Positions 51,719-60,106 of a DNA stretch of 64,000 bases are shown piece by piece. Numbering within the stretch: the stretch's first letter is position 1; each line of letters opens with the position of its first letter. The notes beneath the pieces were generated by a model that saw only the letters and a list, made by a program, of their open reading frames with translations, had not been told where the DNA came from and searched no databases. The position numbers and the translations under genes are program-made. The stretch covers positions 1-64,000 of the forward strand of contig CAVQKQ010000009.1 of assembly GCA_963713085.1 (NCBI GenBank), in the 5' to 3' direction. Origin of the DNA: PFJX01 sp963713085. Its GTDB lineage: Bacteria; Pseudomonadota; Gammaproteobacteria; Burkholderiales; Thiobacillaceae.

Positions 51719-52804
51719 ATGCGTATCGAACATATCCGCCGACGCCTGCGCGCCCTGGGCGCCAAGCCCTGCCACGAGGAACGGGTACTGCGTGCCTGGA
51801 CCCAGGGGCACGCCCTCGACAGTGGCGCGCGCCGGCGCCGGCCCGAGGACTTTTTCCCCCTGGAGGTGCGCGACGGCCTGGCCGCACTTGCCAACGACTT
51901 GGCCGGTCTGGCGCGTCTGGGTTCCGGGCACGTCGGCGGTGACGGTTCCGAGCGCCTGCTGGTGGAACTGGCCGACGGCCAGACAGTGGAAAGCGTGCTG
52001 CTGCCGCGCGACGGATTGTGCGTCTCGACCCAGGTTGGTTGCGCGGTGGGCTGCGTGTTCTGCATGACCGGCCGGAACGGCTTGGTACGCCAGCTCAGCG
52101 GTGGAGAGATCGTCGCCCAGGTGGCGCTGGCCCGTACCCGTCGGCCGGTGCGGCGGGTAGTGTTCATGGGCATGGGAGAGCCGGCCCACAACCTGGACAA
52201 CGTGCTGGAGGCCATCGAGCTGCTTGGCACGGCGGGGGCCATCGGCCACAAGAACCTGGTGTTTTCCAGCGTGGGGGACCGGCGTGTGTTCGAACGCCTG
52301 CCCTTGGGCAACGTCAAGCCGGCCCTGGCCCTTTCCCTGCACACCACCCGCGCGGAGTTGCGCGCCCGCCTGCTGCCCAGGGCGCCCCGGATCGATCCGG
52401 CCGAACTGGTGGAACTGGGCGAGGGCTTCGCCCGTGCGACTGGCTATCCGATCCAGTACCAGTGGACCCTGCTGGAAGGGGTCAACGACAGCGACGAGGA
52501 GTTGGAGGGCATCGTTCGGCTCCTGGCTGGGAAGTACGCCATCATGAATCTGATCCCCTACAACACGGTCTCCGGATTCGGCTTCAGGCGACCTGCGCCG
52601 GAGCGAGCCGCGGCAATGGCCGGCCAGCTCCACCAGCGCGGCATTCTGACCCGGCTGCGCGATTCGGCCGGGCAGGACATCGACGGCGGCTGCGGCCAGT
52701 TGCGCGCGCGCGCAAACGCTGACCTCGGACTAAAGGGAGCGCAGAGAACATTTTCTCCCGACCACAGCGTCTTAACACTCACACGCTCGGCGGTCACAAC
52801 CTAA
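51719..52804 (+). CDS. RlmN-family radical SAM RNA methyltransferase (paralogue)
   Basis: The 361-residue protein has the radical-SAM cluster motif in CVSTQVGCAVGCVFCMTG, the MGMGEPAHNLDNVLEAIELL block and LALSLHTTRAELRARLLP. The C-terminal catalytic Cys region DIDGGCGQLRARAN is kept. RlmN methylates C2 of A2503 in 23S rRNA and of A37 in some tRNAs. The N-terminal domain is short and diverged (LRALGAKPCHEERVLRAWTQ), so this looks like the second, uncharacterised RlmN-like paralogue of proteobacteria. The ATG at 51719 fits the family start. Confidence 0.85.
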   Translation: MRIEHIRRRLRALGAKPCHEERVLRAWTQGHALDSGARRRRPEDFFPLEVRDGLAALANDLAGLARLGSGHVGGDGSERLLVELADGQTVESVLLPRDGLCVSTQVGCAVGCVFCMTGRNGLVRQLSGGEIVAQVALARTRRPVRRVVFMGMGEPAHNLDNVLEAIELLGTAGAIGHKNLVFSSVGDRRVFERLPLGNVKPALALSLHTTRAELRARLLPRAPRIDPAELVELGEGFARATGYPIQYQWTLLEGVNDSDEELEGIVRLLAGKYAIMNLIPYNTVSGFGFRRPAPERAAAMAGQLHQRGILTRLRDSAGQDIDGGCGQLRARANADLGLKGAQRTFSPDHSVLTLTRSAVTT

Positions 52805-52832
52805 ACAAAACGGCGACCCGAAGGGTCGCCGT
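52805..52832 (-). terminator. Terminator of the PEP-CTERM gene
   Basis: A 9-base perfect stem CGGCGACCC-GAA-GGGTCGCCG (52811-52831) is followed by TTTTG on the minus strand. It lies 22 bases after the stop of the PEP-CTERM gene and just after the convergent RlmN-like gene, so it may serve mainly the minus strand. Confidence 0.8.
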
Positions 52833-52853
52833 CAGCCCCGTCAAGGACCCGTA

Positions 52854-53546
52854 TCAGGCGGTTTTGCCGCGCCGGGCCAGGCTCAAGCCAAGAAGACCCA
52901 GGCCAAGCAAAGGGATGGAAGCAGGTTCGGGAACCGTGGAAATTTCGGGTCCGGTAGGACCGATTACATCGTCCTGTGTGATGACCGTGCTCTCCGGAAG
53001 CCCACGCAACGTGATCGTAGCGGTCTGAATCTGCGAACCGATCCCGCTGAACGAGAGGTCGGACAGGTCGATATCGAACAGACCGCCCGACCCGAAACTT
53101 ACCGAAACGGTATTCCAATCGAGAACGTAATCCACGAAGCTGTCAGAAACCGACCCGAGGGTGGCGGTTCCAGTCGCCAGGATGTTCTGAACGGTTCCCA
53201 AGGGATCGGCGAAGGTGAGAGAGGCAGTCACGTCAAGGTGGTCGGTTTCGGCGGAGATGATGCCGCTATGGCTATTCGGTTCCTGCAAATTCACAGTACC
53301 AAAATCGAAAGCGTAAGTGTCACCCGCGCTGTTCAGAGTGAAGCTTTGGGCCAGGAAATTGTCGGTACTGAAATCCACGCCAAGCAGAGTGGCTTTAGAA
53401 GCAGACTCGTCGGCGTCGGTGCCATAGCCGGAGCCGGGGGTGAACAACGCGGCATTGATGTTGAACGCCACTGCATGGGCTCCCGGCGCGGCGGCCAGAA
53501 AACCGACGGTAGTCAACGCCAGGGAGATACTTTGCAGCTTGCCCAT
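52854..53546 (-). CDS. PEP-CTERM-anchored secreted protein
   Basis: The 230-residue protein has a signal peptide (ISLALTTVGFLAAAPGAHA) and a beta-rich, low-Cys body. It ends with the PEP-CTERM sorting signal: VPEPASIPLLGLGLLGLSLA followed by RRGKTA. Exosortase cleaves such signals and the proteins reach the surface, usually in species with an EPS locus; an EPS export operon lies at the start of the window. No exosortase gene is present here, so it must be elsewhere. The role of the body domain is unknown. Confidence 0.9.
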   Translation of the reverse strand: MGKLQSISLALTTVGFLAAAPGAHAVAFNINAALFTPGSGYGTDADESASKATLLGVDFSTDNFLAQSFTLNSAGDTYAFDFGTVNLQEPNSHSGIISAETDHLDVTASLTFADPLGTVQNILATGTATLGSVSDSFVDYVLDWNTVSVSFGSGGLFDIDLSDLSFSGIGSQIQTATITLRGLPESTVITQDDVIGPTGPEISTVPEPASIPLLGLGLLGLSLARRGKTA

Positions 53547-53811
53547 CGTGGTTTCCTCGGAATCGGATATAGATGGACATACCAAAGCAATTCGTGAGCC
53601 ATAAGGGTGATTCTTGGCGAATCAGTGAGTTAGACTATTTCCCCGGGTGGCGGCAAACCAAGTATCGATCGAATCTCGACACAGACGATGAACCCAACAC
53701 ATTGATTTCGTGTGAAATATTTAGTCTGACGAGACAAATCCCCGCCGGAATCAGCCCGCCTCTCACCATTGCGATCCGCGGTTGCGGGATGAAACGCCAA
53801 TAGAATCCGCC

Positions 53812-54591
53812 TCAAATCACGTGGTCGTAATCCACGACTAACGGGGCATGGTCCGAGAATCGTTGGTCCTTGTAGACAAAACCCGACCTGGCCTGGGCGG
53901 CGATGCCCGGCGTGGCGATCTGGTAGTCGATGCGCCAGCCCACATTCTTGGCCCAGGCCTGGCCCCGGTTGCTCCACCAGGTGTAGGCCTCGCCGGTCTG
54001 CTCGGGGTGGATCATGCGGTAGACGTCCACCAGGCCGAGACGGACCAACACGTCAGTGAGCCAGGCCCGTTCCTCGGGCAGAAAACCGGAGTTTTTCTGA
54101 TTGGATTTCCAGTTCTTCAGGTCGATCTCCTGGTGGGCGATATTCCAGTCGCCGCACAGGATCACTTCCCGGCCGCTAGTCACGAGTTTCTCCAGGTAAG
54201 GCAGGAAGCGCTCCATGAAGCTGAATTTGGCGGCCTGGCGTTCTTCCGAGCTTGAGCCGGAAGGCAGATAAAGGGACACCACCGAAAGATTGCCGAATAT
54301 GGCCTCAAGATAGCGCCCTTCCGCGTCAATATCAGGTATACCCAGTCCCTCGACGAGTTGGTCGGGTTGTTTCCCGGCATAGAGCCCCACGCCGCTGTAG
54401 CCCTTCTTCTCGGCGCAGTGGAAATAGCCGTGGAGCCCGGGGGGCTTGAGCATCTCCAGGGTCAGGTCGGCGGCCTGGGCCTTGAGTTCCTGGAGGCAGA
54501 CCAGATCGGCCTGCTGGCCGGCGAGCCAAGGATAGACGCCTTTACTGGCGGCGGAGCGGATTCCGTTAAGATTCAGGCTGATGACGCGCAT
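53812..54591 (-). CDS. xth: Exodeoxyribonuclease III / AP endonuclease
   Basis: The 259-residue protein has the ExoIII fold motifs: LNLNGIRSAASKG, LQELKAQ with the metal Glu, VSLYLPSGSSSEERQ, LCGDWNIAHQEIDLKNWK and the C-terminal catalytic FSDHAPLVVDYD. It repairs abasic sites and 3' blocks in DNA. It is divergent from pyrE, with 20 bases between the start codons, so the promoters overlap. Confidence 0.93.
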   Translation of the reverse strand: MRVISLNLNGIRSAASKGVYPWLAGQQADLVCLQELKAQAADLTLEMLKPPGLHGYFHCAEKKGYSGVGLYAGKQPDQLVEGLGIPDIDAEGRYLEAIFGNLSVVSLYLPSGSSSEERQAAKFSFMERFLPYLEKLVTSGREVILCGDWNIAHQEIDLKNWKSNQKNSGFLPEERAWLTDVLVRLGLVDVYRMIHPEQTGEAYTWWSNRGQAWAKNVGWRIDYQIATPGIAAQARSGFVYKDQRFSDHAPLVVDYDHVI

Positions 54592-54611
54592 TTTTTCGAG
54601 TGAGAAGCTGA

Positions 54612-55256
54612 GTGCAGGGTTTCAAACAGGAATTTCTCGATTTCGCCATTCGCCGGCAGGTATTGCTGTTCGGCGAATTCAAGACCAAGGCCGGTCGGTT
54701 GAGCCCCTATTTCTTCAACGCCGGCCTGTTCAACGACGGGTTGTCCCTGAAGCGGCTCGGCGAATTCTACGCGAAAGCCATCCTGGCCTCGGGCCTGGCC
54801 TTCGACGGCCTGTTCGGCCCAGCCTACAAGGGCATTCCCTTGGCGGCAACCGTGGCCATAGCCCTGGCGGCCGAGGGGCGCAACGTCCCCTTCAGCTACA
54901 ACCGCAAGGAGGCCAAGGATCACGGCGAGGGCGGCAGCATCGTCGGCGCCGGGCTGGCAGGCCGTATCCTGATCGTGGACGACGTGATCTCGGCGGGCAC
55001 CTCGGTGCGGGAATCGGTGGAATTGATCCGGGCGGCGGGGGCCGAACCCTGCGGCGTGGCCATCGCCCTGGATCGCATGGAGCGGGGCCTGGGAGAATTG
55101 TCGGCGGTGCAGGAGGTGAGCCGGGACTATGGCATCCCGGTGCTGGGCATCGTCAACCTGGACGATCTGGCTGATTATCTAGCCACCAGGCCGGAGTGGG
55201 CGGCGACTTTGGCCGCGATTCAGAACTATCGGACCGCCTTTGGGGTCCGGACATGA
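54612..55256 (+). CDS. pyrE: Orotate phosphoribosyltransferase
   Basis: The 214-residue enzyme joins orotate and PRPP to OMP in pyrimidine synthesis. It shows SPYFFNAGLFNDG, AYKGIPLAATVAIALA, YNRKEAKDHGEGG and the PRPP loop ILIVDDVISAGTSVRES. The start is GTG at 54612, which gives the usual N-terminus MQGFKQEFLDFAI. The xth-pyrE divergent arrangement is common in proteobacteria. Confidence 0.95.
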   Translation: MQGFKQEFLDFAIRRQVLLFGEFKTKAGRLSPYFFNAGLFNDGLSLKRLGEFYAKAILASGLAFDGLFGPAYKGIPLAATVAIALAAEGRNVPFSYNRKEAKDHGEGGSIVGAGLAGRILIVDDVISAGTSVRESVELIRAAGAEPCGVAIALDRMERGLGELSAVQEVSRDYGIPVLGIVNLDDLADYLATRPEWAATLAAIQNYRTAFGVRT

Positions 55257-55290
55257 GAGAGAAAAAAGTTTGCGACAAGGAATCCTGACC

Positions 55291-55905
55291 ATGAATGCAT
55301 TGCGTTATTCCCTTCTGGCGCTGTTTGCCCTGGCGACGGGGCTGGCCCAGGCCGCCACCTACCGCTGGGTGGATGAAAAGGGCGGGGTTCACTATGGGGA
55401 TACCATCCCTCCCCAGCAGTCCGACCTGGGCCATCAGGAACTGGACAAGCAGGGGCGTGTGCTCATGGAGGCCCCGCGCACCCGGTTGACTCCGGCGGAG
55501 CGCAAACACCAGCAGGAGGAAGAGGCCAGGCGCGAGGCTGAGAAGCGCCAGGCGGACGAGCAAGCCAGGCGTGACCGCGCCCTGCTCTCCAGCTACACCA
55601 GCGAGGCGGAAATCGATCTGGTCAGGGATCGCGCCCTGGAACTGGAGGCCACCCACATGAACGGCCTGAAAATCCGCCTAAAGGCGGCGGAAGAAAAGAT
55701 GACCAGCGCCAACAGCCAGATCAAGACCTATGAATCCCGCCAGGAGGCGCCTCCCAAGACCTTGCAGCAAATGCGGGAAGAGGCCTTGGACGATATGACC
55801 TACGTGAACGACCTGATCCACCAGCGGGAAAAATCCATCGCCGAACTCAAGACCCGCTATGAGGCCGACAAGATCCGGTTCCGGGAGCTGACTGGAATCC
55901 AATAA
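55291..55905 (+). CDS. DUF4124-domain periplasmic protein
   Basis: The 204-residue protein has a signal peptide (YSLLALFALATGLAQA), then the DUF4124 motif TYRWVDEKGGVHYGDTIPP, followed by a long charged coiled coil (KHQQEEEARREAEKRQADEQ onward) to the end. The domain is widespread in beta- and gammaproteobacteria and its role is unknown. AAGGA precedes the ATG at 55291. It lies 34 bases after pyrE. Confidence 0.88.
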   Translation: MNALRYSLLALFALATGLAQAATYRWVDEKGGVHYGDTIPPQQSDLGHQELDKQGRVLMEAPRTRLTPAERKHQQEEEARREAEKRQADEQARRDRALLSSYTSEAEIDLVRDRALELEATHMNGLKIRLKAAEEKMTSANSQIKTYESRQEAPPKTLQQMREEALDDMTYVNDLIHQREKSIAELKTRYEADKIRFRELTGIQ

Positions 55906-55959
55906 CCGGTCCCGGGGCCCGAGGCTCATCGTTCCCGGGATGTTTCCAGGACTGTCGCG

Positions 55960-57354
55960 CTATTCGCGTACCGACCGCTCGACCCGGATGTCCAGCTTCT
56001 TGATACGATGCCACAAGCTGCGTTCGGTGATGCCCAGGCGCCGTGCGGCCTGGGCCTGGACCCCGCCGCAGGCGTCCAGGGCGGCCACGATCACGCCCCG
56101 CTCCCGCTCCTCCAACCAGACATCCAGACCTTCCGCTCCCGGCCCGCTATCCGCCGAGCCGGGGCCGGTCAGGACGCCGGAACCACCGTGGACCCGCTCC
56201 GGCAGGTCGGCCAGGTCGATCAGTTGGCCGCGGCAGGAGAGCAGAGCCCGCTCCACCGCGTTGCGCAGTTCCCGCACGTTGCCGGGCCAGGCGTAGCGGG
56301 TCAGGGCGGCCATGGCGGCCGGGCTGAAGCCTTGCACCGGCTTGTCCATCTCCGCGCGCAATTCCGCAAGGAAGGTCCTGGCCAGTTCCGGCACGTCCTC
56401 GCCCCGGTCCCGTAGGGGCGGCACATGGATGGTGTAGACATCCAGGCGATAGTAGAGATCCTCCCGGAAGCTGCCCTCCTTGACCAGGTCAGGCAGGGAG
56501 CGGTTGGTGGCGGCGATGATGCGCACGTCCACGTGGCGCACCGCGTCGCTGCCCACGGGGGAGAACTCCTTCTCCTGCAGCACGCGCAGGAGCTTGCCCT
56601 GGAGGGCTAGGGCCAGGTCGCCGATCTCGTCCAGGAACAGGGTACCGCCGTTGGCCTGCTCGAGCCGGCCCAGGCGGTTCTGGGTGGCGCCGGTGAAGGC
56701 GCCCCGCACATAGCCGAACAGCTCGCTCTCCATCAGGTCCCGAGGAATAGCGGAACAATTGAGGGCCACCCAGGCCTCCTCGGCGCGGGGCCCCTTGTCG
56801 TGGATGCAGCGAGCCACCGCCTCCTTGCCGGTGCCGCTTTCGCCAGTGATGAGGATGTTGCTGCGGTAGGGGGCCACCCGCTCGATCTCCTCCCGCAGAC
56901 GGATCATCACCGGGCTGTCGCCGATCAGCCGGCGCGGCGGCCGGGCGTCGTTCACCACGGCGTGCAGCCGGCGGTTCTCCCGCATCAGTTCGTGGACGCG
57001 CAACGCGCTCTGGACGGCGAGCTGCAGTTCCTCGGTCTCGAAGGGCTTGGTCAGGTAGTCCGAGGCCCCGGCCTGGAGGCACTCGATGGCGGACCGGATG
57101 GAGCCGAAGGCGGTGAGCACGATCACCGGCACCTCGGGGCGCTCGCGCCGGCAGTAGGCCACCAGGTCCTCACCGCGCATGCCCGGCAGTTTCAGGTCGG
57201 TGAGCACCACAGCCAGATCCGGGTCGGCCACGCGCTCCATGGCCTCCTCGGCGGAGGCGGCGGTCAGCACCCGATAGCCGGTATCCTCCAGGGCCATGCG
57301 GATCACCGCCTGCATGTTGCGTTCGTCTTCCACCACCAGGATGGTGTACTGCAT
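55960..57354 (-). CDS. NtrC-family sigma-54-dependent response regulator
   Basis: The 464-residue regulator has a receiver domain with the phosphoacceptor Asp in VVLTDLKLPGMRGEDLV and an AAA+ domain with Walker A GESGTGKEAVAR. GAFTGATQNRLG contacts sigma-54, and Walker B is GGTLFLDEIGDLAL. A Fis-type helix-turn-helix closes it (QAQAARRLGITERSLWHRIK). It activates sigma-54 promoters when phosphorylated. The start overlaps the stop of the sensor kinase gene by one base. The nearby paired palindromes and sigma-54 promoter (59098-59223) are its likely targets. Confidence 0.94.
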   Translation of the reverse strand: MQYTILVVEDERNMQAVIRMALEDTGYRVLTAASAEEAMERVADPDLAVVLTDLKLPGMRGEDLVAYCRRERPEVPVIVLTAFGSIRSAIECLQAGASDYLTKPFETEELQLAVQSALRVHELMRENRRLHAVVNDARPPRRLIGDSPVMIRLREEIERVAPYRSNILITGESGTGKEAVARCIHDKGPRAEEAWVALNCSAIPRDLMESELFGYVRGAFTGATQNRLGRLEQANGGTLFLDEIGDLALALQGKLLRVLQEKEFSPVGSDAVRHVDVRIIAATNRSLPDLVKEGSFREDLYYRLDVYTIHVPPLRDRGEDVPELARTFLAELRAEMDKPVQGFSPAAMAALTRYAWPGNVRELRNAVERALLSCRGQLIDLADLPERVHGGSGVLTGPGSADSGPGAEGLDVWLEERERGVIVAALDACGGVQAQAARRLGITERSLWHRIKKLDIRVERSVRE

Positions 57355-59105
57355 CAGCCTTCTCCTCCCGCCGGTTTGAATCGCATCACGAAGGTGGCGC
57401 CGCCGCCGCGGCCGGGCGCGTACTCCAGGAGCCCATCGTTGGCCTCCACCAGGGTGTTGGCGATGGTCAGACCCAGGCCGCTGCCCTGGGTCTTGCTGGT
57501 GTAAAAGGGTTCGAACAGGCGCGGAATGCGTTCCACGGGCACCCCCGGGCCGTTATCCTCCAGGGCCATGAACACCGCGCCCGGCTCGGTCCAGGAGCGC
57601 AGGGTAAGACGCGGCGGGTTTTCGGGTACCGGGCCGATGGCCTCCAGGGCGTTGTTGATCAGATTGGTCCAGGCCTGTTGAAGCAGTTCGGCATCGGCCA
57701 GAATGCGGGCCTCGCCGTGGCCGAATTCCCGGGCCACCTCAACCTCGGGGCGGCCCGCCAGCATCAGGCGCAGCGCCCTTTCCGCCGGCTCCTCAGGTTG
57801 GATCGGAGCGAACTGGGGCTGGCGGTGCCGGGCCAGCTGCTGGAAATCCCGCAACAGGCCGTTCAGGCGGCCGGTTTCCTCCCGGATCATGCGGATCAGG
57901 TCGGCCTTGCGTTCCGGATCGGTAGCTGCCTTTTGTAGGAGCTGGGCGGCGGTGTTGAGCACGCCGATGGGATTGCGGATCTCATGGGCCAGGGCCAGGG
58001 AAAGCTCCCCCAGGGCGGCGATCTTGTCCCGATGGAACTGGCGCTGCTGTTCGTCCCGGGCGTCCCGCAGGCTGCCGGCCATGGCGTTGAATGCCTTGGC
58101 CAGATCTCCCAGTTCGTCCTCGCTGCGCACCGGGATGGCTGCGCGGAAATCCTGGGAGGCCACCCGCAGCACGCCGTCGCGCAGATCCTCCACCGGCCGC
58201 ACCACCAACCGGCTCAGGAGCAGACCGGTCACCGCGGCCAGCAGGGAGCCCAGTAGGGCGATGACCAAGGTGAGGGCGAAGCGGTCGGTGAGGATCTCGT
58301 CGCCACGGTGGTGGGCAAGGCCGCTGAACAGTACCGCTTCGACACGCTGGTCGGAATCCAGGACCGGGGTGTAAAGGCCCCAGTAGGTATCTTCCTCGGC
58401 CTCGGCGCTGAACCACTCCTTGCGTTCCTGCAGACGGGCGAAAGCCTCGGGTGGCAGGCGCAGGCGCAGTGGGACGCTCTCCTCCTCGGAGAAGGCCTTG
58501 GCGAAATCGTCGCCGCTGGGATAGAACAGCCGGGTCTTCAGACCACTGGTCAGGCCCAGACGCTGCAGCAGGGGCTTGTCGAACAGGGTGCCGAACACCA
58601 CGCGGTGGCGTGCCGCACCCCGCCTCGGGACCTCCACCACCGTCACCGCCGCGAGCAGCCGCCGGTTGCCTTTGTCCACCCGGATCACCGCCTCGTCGTG
58701 GCCTGGGTTCGGGGTCCAGTTCAGTTGCACCGGGTCCGAGAAATAACTCAGATGGCCGGCCATGTCGTAGACCTGGATGAAACTGATGCCCAGATGCCTC
58801 GCCAGAGGGGCAAGCCGTTCTGGCAGCAGGGGATGGCCGGCATCGGCCTGCCAACTATCGTGGTTGACCTGTTCCAGCACGTCGGCCAGGAGCTTGCCGT
58901 TCTGGTGCAGGCTATGCAGCCAGCCCAGATTCAGCTGGGCTGATTCCCGCAGCCAGTTTTCGATGGAGGCGTCCATGCGGGCGGTGACCCAGGAGGCCGA
59001 CAACATGCCGGTCACCAGCATGGGGACGACGATGATCACCACCACCACTCCCAGGACCTTGCGCTGCAAACGGTTGACCCGCAGCCAGGCGAGCATCCTA
59101 CGCAT
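57354..59105 (-). CDS. Membrane sensor histidine kinase partner of the NtrC-type regulator
   Basis: The 583-residue kinase has two membrane segments (about 18-40, VLGVVVVIIVVPMLVTGML, and about 285-310) around a large periplasmic sensor domain. A HAMP domain, the phospho-His box LALAHEIRNPIGVLNTAAQL, and the ATPase boxes NLINNALEAIG, LEDNGPGVP and GSGLGLTIANTLVEAN follow. The periplasmic signal is unknown. It is cotranscribed with the response regulator. Its start codon region overlaps one of the predicted regulator-binding palindromes, which suggests autoregulation. Confidence 0.92.
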   Translation of the reverse strand: MRRMLAWLRVNRLQRKVLGVVVVIIVVPMLVTGMLSASWVTARMDASIENWLRESAQLNLGWLHSLHQNGKLLADVLEQVNHDSWQADAGHPLLPERLAPLARHLGISFIQVYDMAGHLSYFSDPVQLNWTPNPGHDEAVIRVDKGNRRLLAAVTVVEVPRRGAARHRVVFGTLFDKPLLQRLGLTSGLKTRLFYPSGDDFAKAFSEEESVPLRLRLPPEAFARLQERKEWFSAEAEEDTYWGLYTPVLDSDQRVEAVLFSGLAHHRGDEILTDRFALTLVIALLGSLLAAVTGLLLSRLVVRPVEDLRDGVLRVASQDFRAAIPVRSEDELGDLAKAFNAMAGSLRDARDEQQRQFHRDKIAALGELSLALAHEIRNPIGVLNTAAQLLQKAATDPERKADLIRMIREETGRLNGLLRDFQQLARHRQPQFAPIQPEEPAERALRLMLAGRPEVEVAREFGHGEARILADAELLQQAWTNLINNALEAIGPVPENPPRLTLRSWTEPGAVFMALEDNGPGVPVERIPRLFEPFYTSKTQGSGLGLTIANTLVEANDGLLEYAPGRGGGATFVMRFKPAGGEG

Positions 59106-59131
59106 TTTGTAGAACCCTACGCGATGCGTAG
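59098..59131. promoter_or_regulatory. Paired palindromes, candidate enhancer sites for the NtrC-type regulator
   Basis: Two 15-base sites, 19 bases apart centre to centre, share CTACGC...GTAG: an imperfect one at 59098-59112 (CTACGCATTTTGTAG) and a perfect one at 59117-59131 (CTACGCGATGCGTAG). They lie about 80-125 bases upstream of the sigma-54 promoter, a normal enhancer distance. Binding by the adjacent regulator is inferred. Confidence 0.65.
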
Positions 59132-59208
59132 CTTGCTGGGGTCGTGCCGATCTCGGGGTACGTATATAACTCCATGTTTATTATAATCTATTACTAGATT
59201 TTTTAGGG

Positions 59209-59223
59209 TGGCCCGGTACTTGC
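59209..59223 (+). promoter_or_regulatory. Sigma-54 promoter of the Sel1/DUF599 operon
   Basis: TGGCCCGGTACTTGC has the -24 GG (59210-59211) and -12 GC (59222-59223) separated by exactly 10 bases, with a TGGC-N7-TTGC match to the consensus. Transcription should start near 59235, 30 bases before the Sel1-protein start codon. The adjacent genes encode a sigma-54 activator and its kinase. Confidence 0.75.
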
Positions 59224-59266
59224 GTTGGGATCTTTGATTAAAGCTTTTCATTTAATGAGGATAACC

Positions 59267-60073
59267 ATGCGTCTTTTCAACGATCTCCGCAAGAACCTGA
59301 ATCCCCAGCCCTTGGGGCTTGTCGCCGCCGACTTCGGCTTCAACACCATGGGCGGCGGCACGCCGCTTTCCCACCTACCGAAAGCGCCGCTGTATTTAGC
59401 CGGCGCCTTGGTCCTGGGCCTGGCCTTGCTGGCGATGGCGCCGCATCATTCCACCGATGAAGCCAGTCTGAACCAGATCGAGTGGCAGGCCAAGGACGGC
59501 AGTGCGGATGCCCAGTTGCTGTTGGCCATGGCCTACCGCAACGGCAACTATGGCCTGAAGGCGGATGCCGGCAATGCGGCGACCTGGCTGTCCAAGGCCG
59601 CCCAGGGTGGCAACGCCTATGCGGCCGGACTGCTGGGCGACGCCTATGACCAGGGCACCGGCGTCCAACCCAATCATGGGCAAGCCGTTTACTGGTGGCA
59701 GCGTGCCGCCCAGGGTGGCGACCGCCATGCGGCCGCCGAACTGGGACAGGATGTTACCCAAACGGAACGTCTGGCGCAGCTCTGGGGCATGAACAACCAA
59801 TCCGGCGAGGCCCTCAAGCGGCGCGCCCTGGATGGCGACAACGTGGCCCAGTTCCAGCTCGCCATGCGCTACCGCGACGGCGCCTGGGGCGTGAACGCCG
59901 ATCCCCGCCTGGCCCTAGGCTGGCTTGAACAGGCCGCCAAGCACGGCAACCCGGTGGCAATGAAGACCCTGGCGGAGGCCTATGAAAAAGGCGATCTGGG
60001 CCTGACCGCCGATGCCACCAAGGCCGCCCAGTGGTTAAAGCGCGCCGAACTGGCCGGAGCCGCCCGGTCCTGA
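59267..60073 (+). CDS. Membrane-anchored Sel1-repeat (TPR-like) protein
   Basis: The 268-residue protein has one membrane segment (about 43-62, LYLAGALVLGLALLAMA) and then Sel1-like repeats (AQLLLAMAYRNGNYGLKADA; AAGLLGDAYDQGTGVQPNHG; AVYWWQRAAQGG; LGWLEQAAKHGNPVAMKTLA). Sel1 repeats are scaffolds for protein contacts in signalling or envelope processes. GAGG precedes the ATG at 59267. It should be first in a sigma-54 operon with the DUF599 gene, 33 bases downstream. Confidence 0.87.
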   Translation: MRLFNDLRKNLNPQPLGLVAADFGFNTMGGGTPLSHLPKAPLYLAGALVLGLALLAMAPHHSTDEASLNQIEWQAKDGSADAQLLLAMAYRNGNYGLKADAGNAATWLSKAAQGGNAYAAGLLGDAYDQGTGVQPNHGQAVYWWQRAAQGGDRHAAAELGQDVTQTERLAQLWGMNNQSGEALKRRALDGDNVAQFQLAMRYRDGAWGVNADPRLALGWLEQAAKHGNPVAMKTLAEAYEKGDLGLTADATKAAQWLKRAELAGAARS

Positions 60074-60106
60074 CCCCCCATACCAACAACTAAGAAAGGA
60101 AAGTTT

